From NCBI GenBank assembly GCA_024403675.1, contig JAKSRH010000008.1:1-64000 (forward strand): a stretch of DNA of 64,000 nucleotides, read 5' to 3'. A program made the position numbers and the translations under genes. The DNA is from Saccharofermentans sp. (GTDB taxonomy: Bacteria; Bacillota; Clostridia; Saccharofermentanales; Saccharofermentanaceae). This document shows, one piece after another, positions 62,244 through 64,000 of the stretch. Under the pieces are notes generated by a model that searched no databases, was not told where the DNA came from, and saw nothing but the letters and a program-made list of their open reading frames with translations. The stretch's first letter is position 1. Every line of letters starts with the position of its first letter.

Positions 62244-63578
62244 ATGGCTAATGAATTAGTTCCAGCAAAAGACAACAAGCCTGCCACCAAGAAGCAGGAA
62301 ATGGATATTGGCCGCGTGCCAAGTAATTTTTGGTATCACATTGTAGGTGAGGAGATTCTTGTAACTCTCATTGCCGCTTTCACACATATTAAGGTTAAGC
62401 CTGATCCTGATTATCTTAAGGAAGAGGGACCTGTGATTGTTATCGCTAACCACGCTTCATACCTTGACCCTATGGTTATGAGTAAGCTCACTCGTGGAAG
62501 ACCAGTGAATTTTGTCTGTGGAGAGTTTCTTTTCCGTAATCACTTCTGGGGTAACGCATTTAAAAAGGGTGGTGCGATTCCCAAGAAGCAGTTCGTGGTG
62601 GACGCTATTTCTGTTAAGTCAATGATGAAAGTGCTTAAGCGTAAGGGCGTGTTGCTTTTATTTCCAGAGGCCACAAGGTCTGTAGATGGTAGCACAATTG
62701 CCATAGATGACGGTGTGGCAAAGATGGCCAAGAAAGTTAATGCGGCTATATATATCGCTCATATCCACGGTGCATATGCTGCTATGCCAAGATGGGGCAG
62801 TGGTATCCGTAACGGTAAGATTACTGCGGAGTTTGTACGTAAGCTTCCTGCATCAAAAACAGCTGAGATGACTGCGGATGAACTTCAAAAATTTATTCTT
62901 GACGGCCTCAAGTACAACGAGAACGACTACCAGCGTGAGCATAAGCTTACCTATAAGGGCAAAAATCTTGCGAAGGGCCTTGATAACATTGCTTACCAGT
63001 GTCCGAAATGTAAGGAAGAGTTTTCTATGAAGTGGGCAGGCAACGGTAACGGCAATGCTATTGTGTGCGCGAAATGCGGTAATACTGCCGTTATGAACGT
63101 GTATGGACTTTTAGATAAGGCAAAGGAAGATGATGTAATCTTTGACGATCTTAAGAAGTGGACATCCTGGGAGAAACAGGAAGTTATGGATCAGCTTCGT
63201 CAGGGTGATTTTCATATGCAACTTAAGGCGGATCTTCATAAGGTGTTTGACGATACCACTTTCGCGAGAACTGGCGCAGGAGAAGTGACAATTACATCCA
63301 CTGAAATTATCTATGAAGGCACTGATTGTGATGGTAAAGATGGAATTCCATACAAGAAGGGAAAAGTTAAGAGTGGATACAAGAATAGAAGCCTTGATGG
63401 CGTAAGTAAGCCTTCTAAGCACGTCTTCGAGATTGCAAACATGAAGGGAATGGTTGCAGACTATGGTGAATATTTTGAGATTTACGATAGTAAGGGTGAA
63501 CTTTTCCGTTTTTATGTTGACGGTCAGAAAGTGTATAAAGCTCAGCTTGTAGTGCAGCTTCTAGGCAAGATACAATAA
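62244..63578 (+). CDS. PlsC-type acyltransferase with zinc ribbon
   Basis: A 444-residue protein. The N-terminal half is a glycerolphosphate acyltransferase with the NHASYLD (H-x4-D) catalytic motif and FPEATRS. It should add the second acyl chain to lysophosphatidate at the membrane. The C-terminal half carries a zinc ribbon (CPKCKEEFS...CAKCG) at about 250-280 and a further region of about 150 residues rich in beta strands, which I do not recognise. This extension is absent from ordinary PlsC. AAAGGAG precedes the ATG. It is monocistronic. Confidence 0.88.
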   Translation: MANELVPAKDNKPATKKQEMDIGRVPSNFWYHIVGEEILVTLIAAFTHIKVKPDPDYLKEEGPVIVIANHASYLDPMVMSKLTRGRPVNFVCGEFLFRNHFWGNAFKKGGAIPKKQFVVDAISVKSMMKVLKRKGVLLLFPEATRSVDGSTIAIDDGVAKMAKKVNAAIYIAHIHGAYAAMPRWGSGIRNGKITAEFVRKLPASKTAEMTADELQKFILDGLKYNENDYQREHKLTYKGKNLAKGLDNIAYQCPKCKEEFSMKWAGNGNGNAIVCAKCGNTAVMNVYGLLDKAKEDDVIFDDLKKWTSWEKQEVMDQLRQGDFHMQLKADLHKVFDDTTFARTGAGEVTITSTEIIYEGTDCDGKDGIPYKKGKVKSGYKNRSLDGVSKPSKHVFEIANMKGMVADYGEYFEIYDSKGELFRFYVDGQKVYKAQLVVQLLGKIQ

Positions 63579-63634
63579 TGTTTGATATATGAAAATATCA
63601 AGATTTTAACCTTTTATATCGCGCGAAAAGCATA

Positions 63635-63640
63635 TATAAT
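63635..63640 (+). promoter_or_regulatory. -10 element of pgk
   Basis: Consensus TATAAT lies 72 bases before the pgk start. No standard -35 is seen. A weak CCCG...CGGG hairpin (63661-63674) and a GAGGAG ribosome site follow. Confidence 0.5.
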
Positions 63641-63711
63641 TATTAATGGTTCATTGATGCCCCGTTAACTCGGGCGCGTGAAAATAAATTTTTTGAGGAG
63701 TGTATAGCAAC

Positions 63712-64000
63712 ATGGCATACTACAACAAGAAGAATGTTGAAGACCTCAAAGTAGCTGGTAAGAAGGTTATCGTTAGAGTTGACTTTAACGTACCTCTCGA
63801 TAAGGTTACAGGTGAGATCACAGACGACAAGCGTATCAAGGGCGCTCTCCCTACAATTAAGTATCTCGTAGATAACAATGCAAAGGTTATCCTCGTTTCC
63901 CACCTCGGACGTCCAAAGAATGGTCCAGAGGCTAAGTTCTCCATGAAGCCAGCAGCAGAGAGACTTGCTGAGCTCATCGGTAAGCCAGTAGTTCTCGCAG
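63712..64000 (+). CDS. pgk: Phosphoglycerate kinase, N-terminal part
   Basis: The first 96 codons of a glycolytic enzyme that transfers phosphate between 1,3-bisphosphoglycerate and [34 protein letters not shown] and SHLGRPKN are diagnostic. The gene runs off the right end. The ribosome site GAGGAG lies 13-18 bases upstream, slightly far, with the ATG in good family context. Codons are of the highly expressed type. Confidence 0.97.
   Translation, partial: MAYYNKKNVEDLKVAGKKVIVRVDFNVPLDKVTGEITDDKRIKGALPTIKYLVDNNAKVILVSHLGRPKNGPEAKFSMKPAAERLAELIGKPVVLA

Overview
The window reads as a chromosomal segment of an AT-rich, low-GC Gram-positive bacterium of the class Clostridia, most likely Lachnospiraceae. 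The evidence is strong AGGAGG-type ribosome binding sites, rubrerythrin, DUF4214, DUF3592 and DUF3737 proteins, many GGDEF/HD-GYP proteins and mostly TAA stops. No rRNA, tRNA, insertion sequence, prophage or CRISPR array was seen. The left end cuts a lectin-like gene and the right end cuts pgk.

Layout. 1-8.6 kb: lectin-like fragment, a large c-di-GMP protein, small membrane proteins, a double flavodoxin-like protein, a receiver/acetyltransferase pair and a family 1 beta-glucosidase. 8.7-14.5 kb: a DUF3737 protein, three tandem zinc-ribbon membrane paralogues and a DUF3592-like protein, followed by four GC-rich hairpin repeats against the 3' end of leuS. 17.3-21.2 kb: two polytopic GT-C glycosyltransferases, one of them a GT39 protein O-mannosyltransferase homologue. 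21.2-25.8 kb: a Fur-family regulator with its ZIP metal transporter, and an aconitase-family hydratase. 26.4-31.5 kb: AlkD-like glycosylase, a copA-csoR copper operon with an embedded copZ, rubrerythrin and proB.

34.3-43.2 kb holds the most unusual locus. It encodes a PP2C phosphatase, an FHA protein, a zinc-ribbon protein with five repeated Thr-Glu-Leu/Ile-Leu motifs, a Ser/Thr kinase with TPRs, a 45-residue membrane peptide and a TPR protein. Most are single-pass membrane proteins with signalling parts predicted inside and sensor-like parts outside. I read it as a self-contained transmembrane phospho-Ser/Thr signalling system.

48.3-55.8 kb is a compact aromatic operon: DAHP synthase, tyrA, aroB, aroA, aroC, a chorismate mutase-AroE-AroK fusion and aroQ. 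Together these cover every step from DAHP synthesis to chorismate, plus prephenate formation and its conversion toward tyrosine. It is preceded by a good promoter, a 20-residue leader peptide with seven Tyr and two Phe codons, and an intrinsic terminator with a plausible competing antiterminator. This is a classical ribosome-mediated attenuator.

55.8-64 kb: an SseB-like protein, a secreted DUF4214/transglutaminase protein with a lipoprotein, an acyltransferase gene interrupted by an in-frame TAG, an OFA-type transporter, a PlsC/zinc-ribbon protein and the start of pgk.
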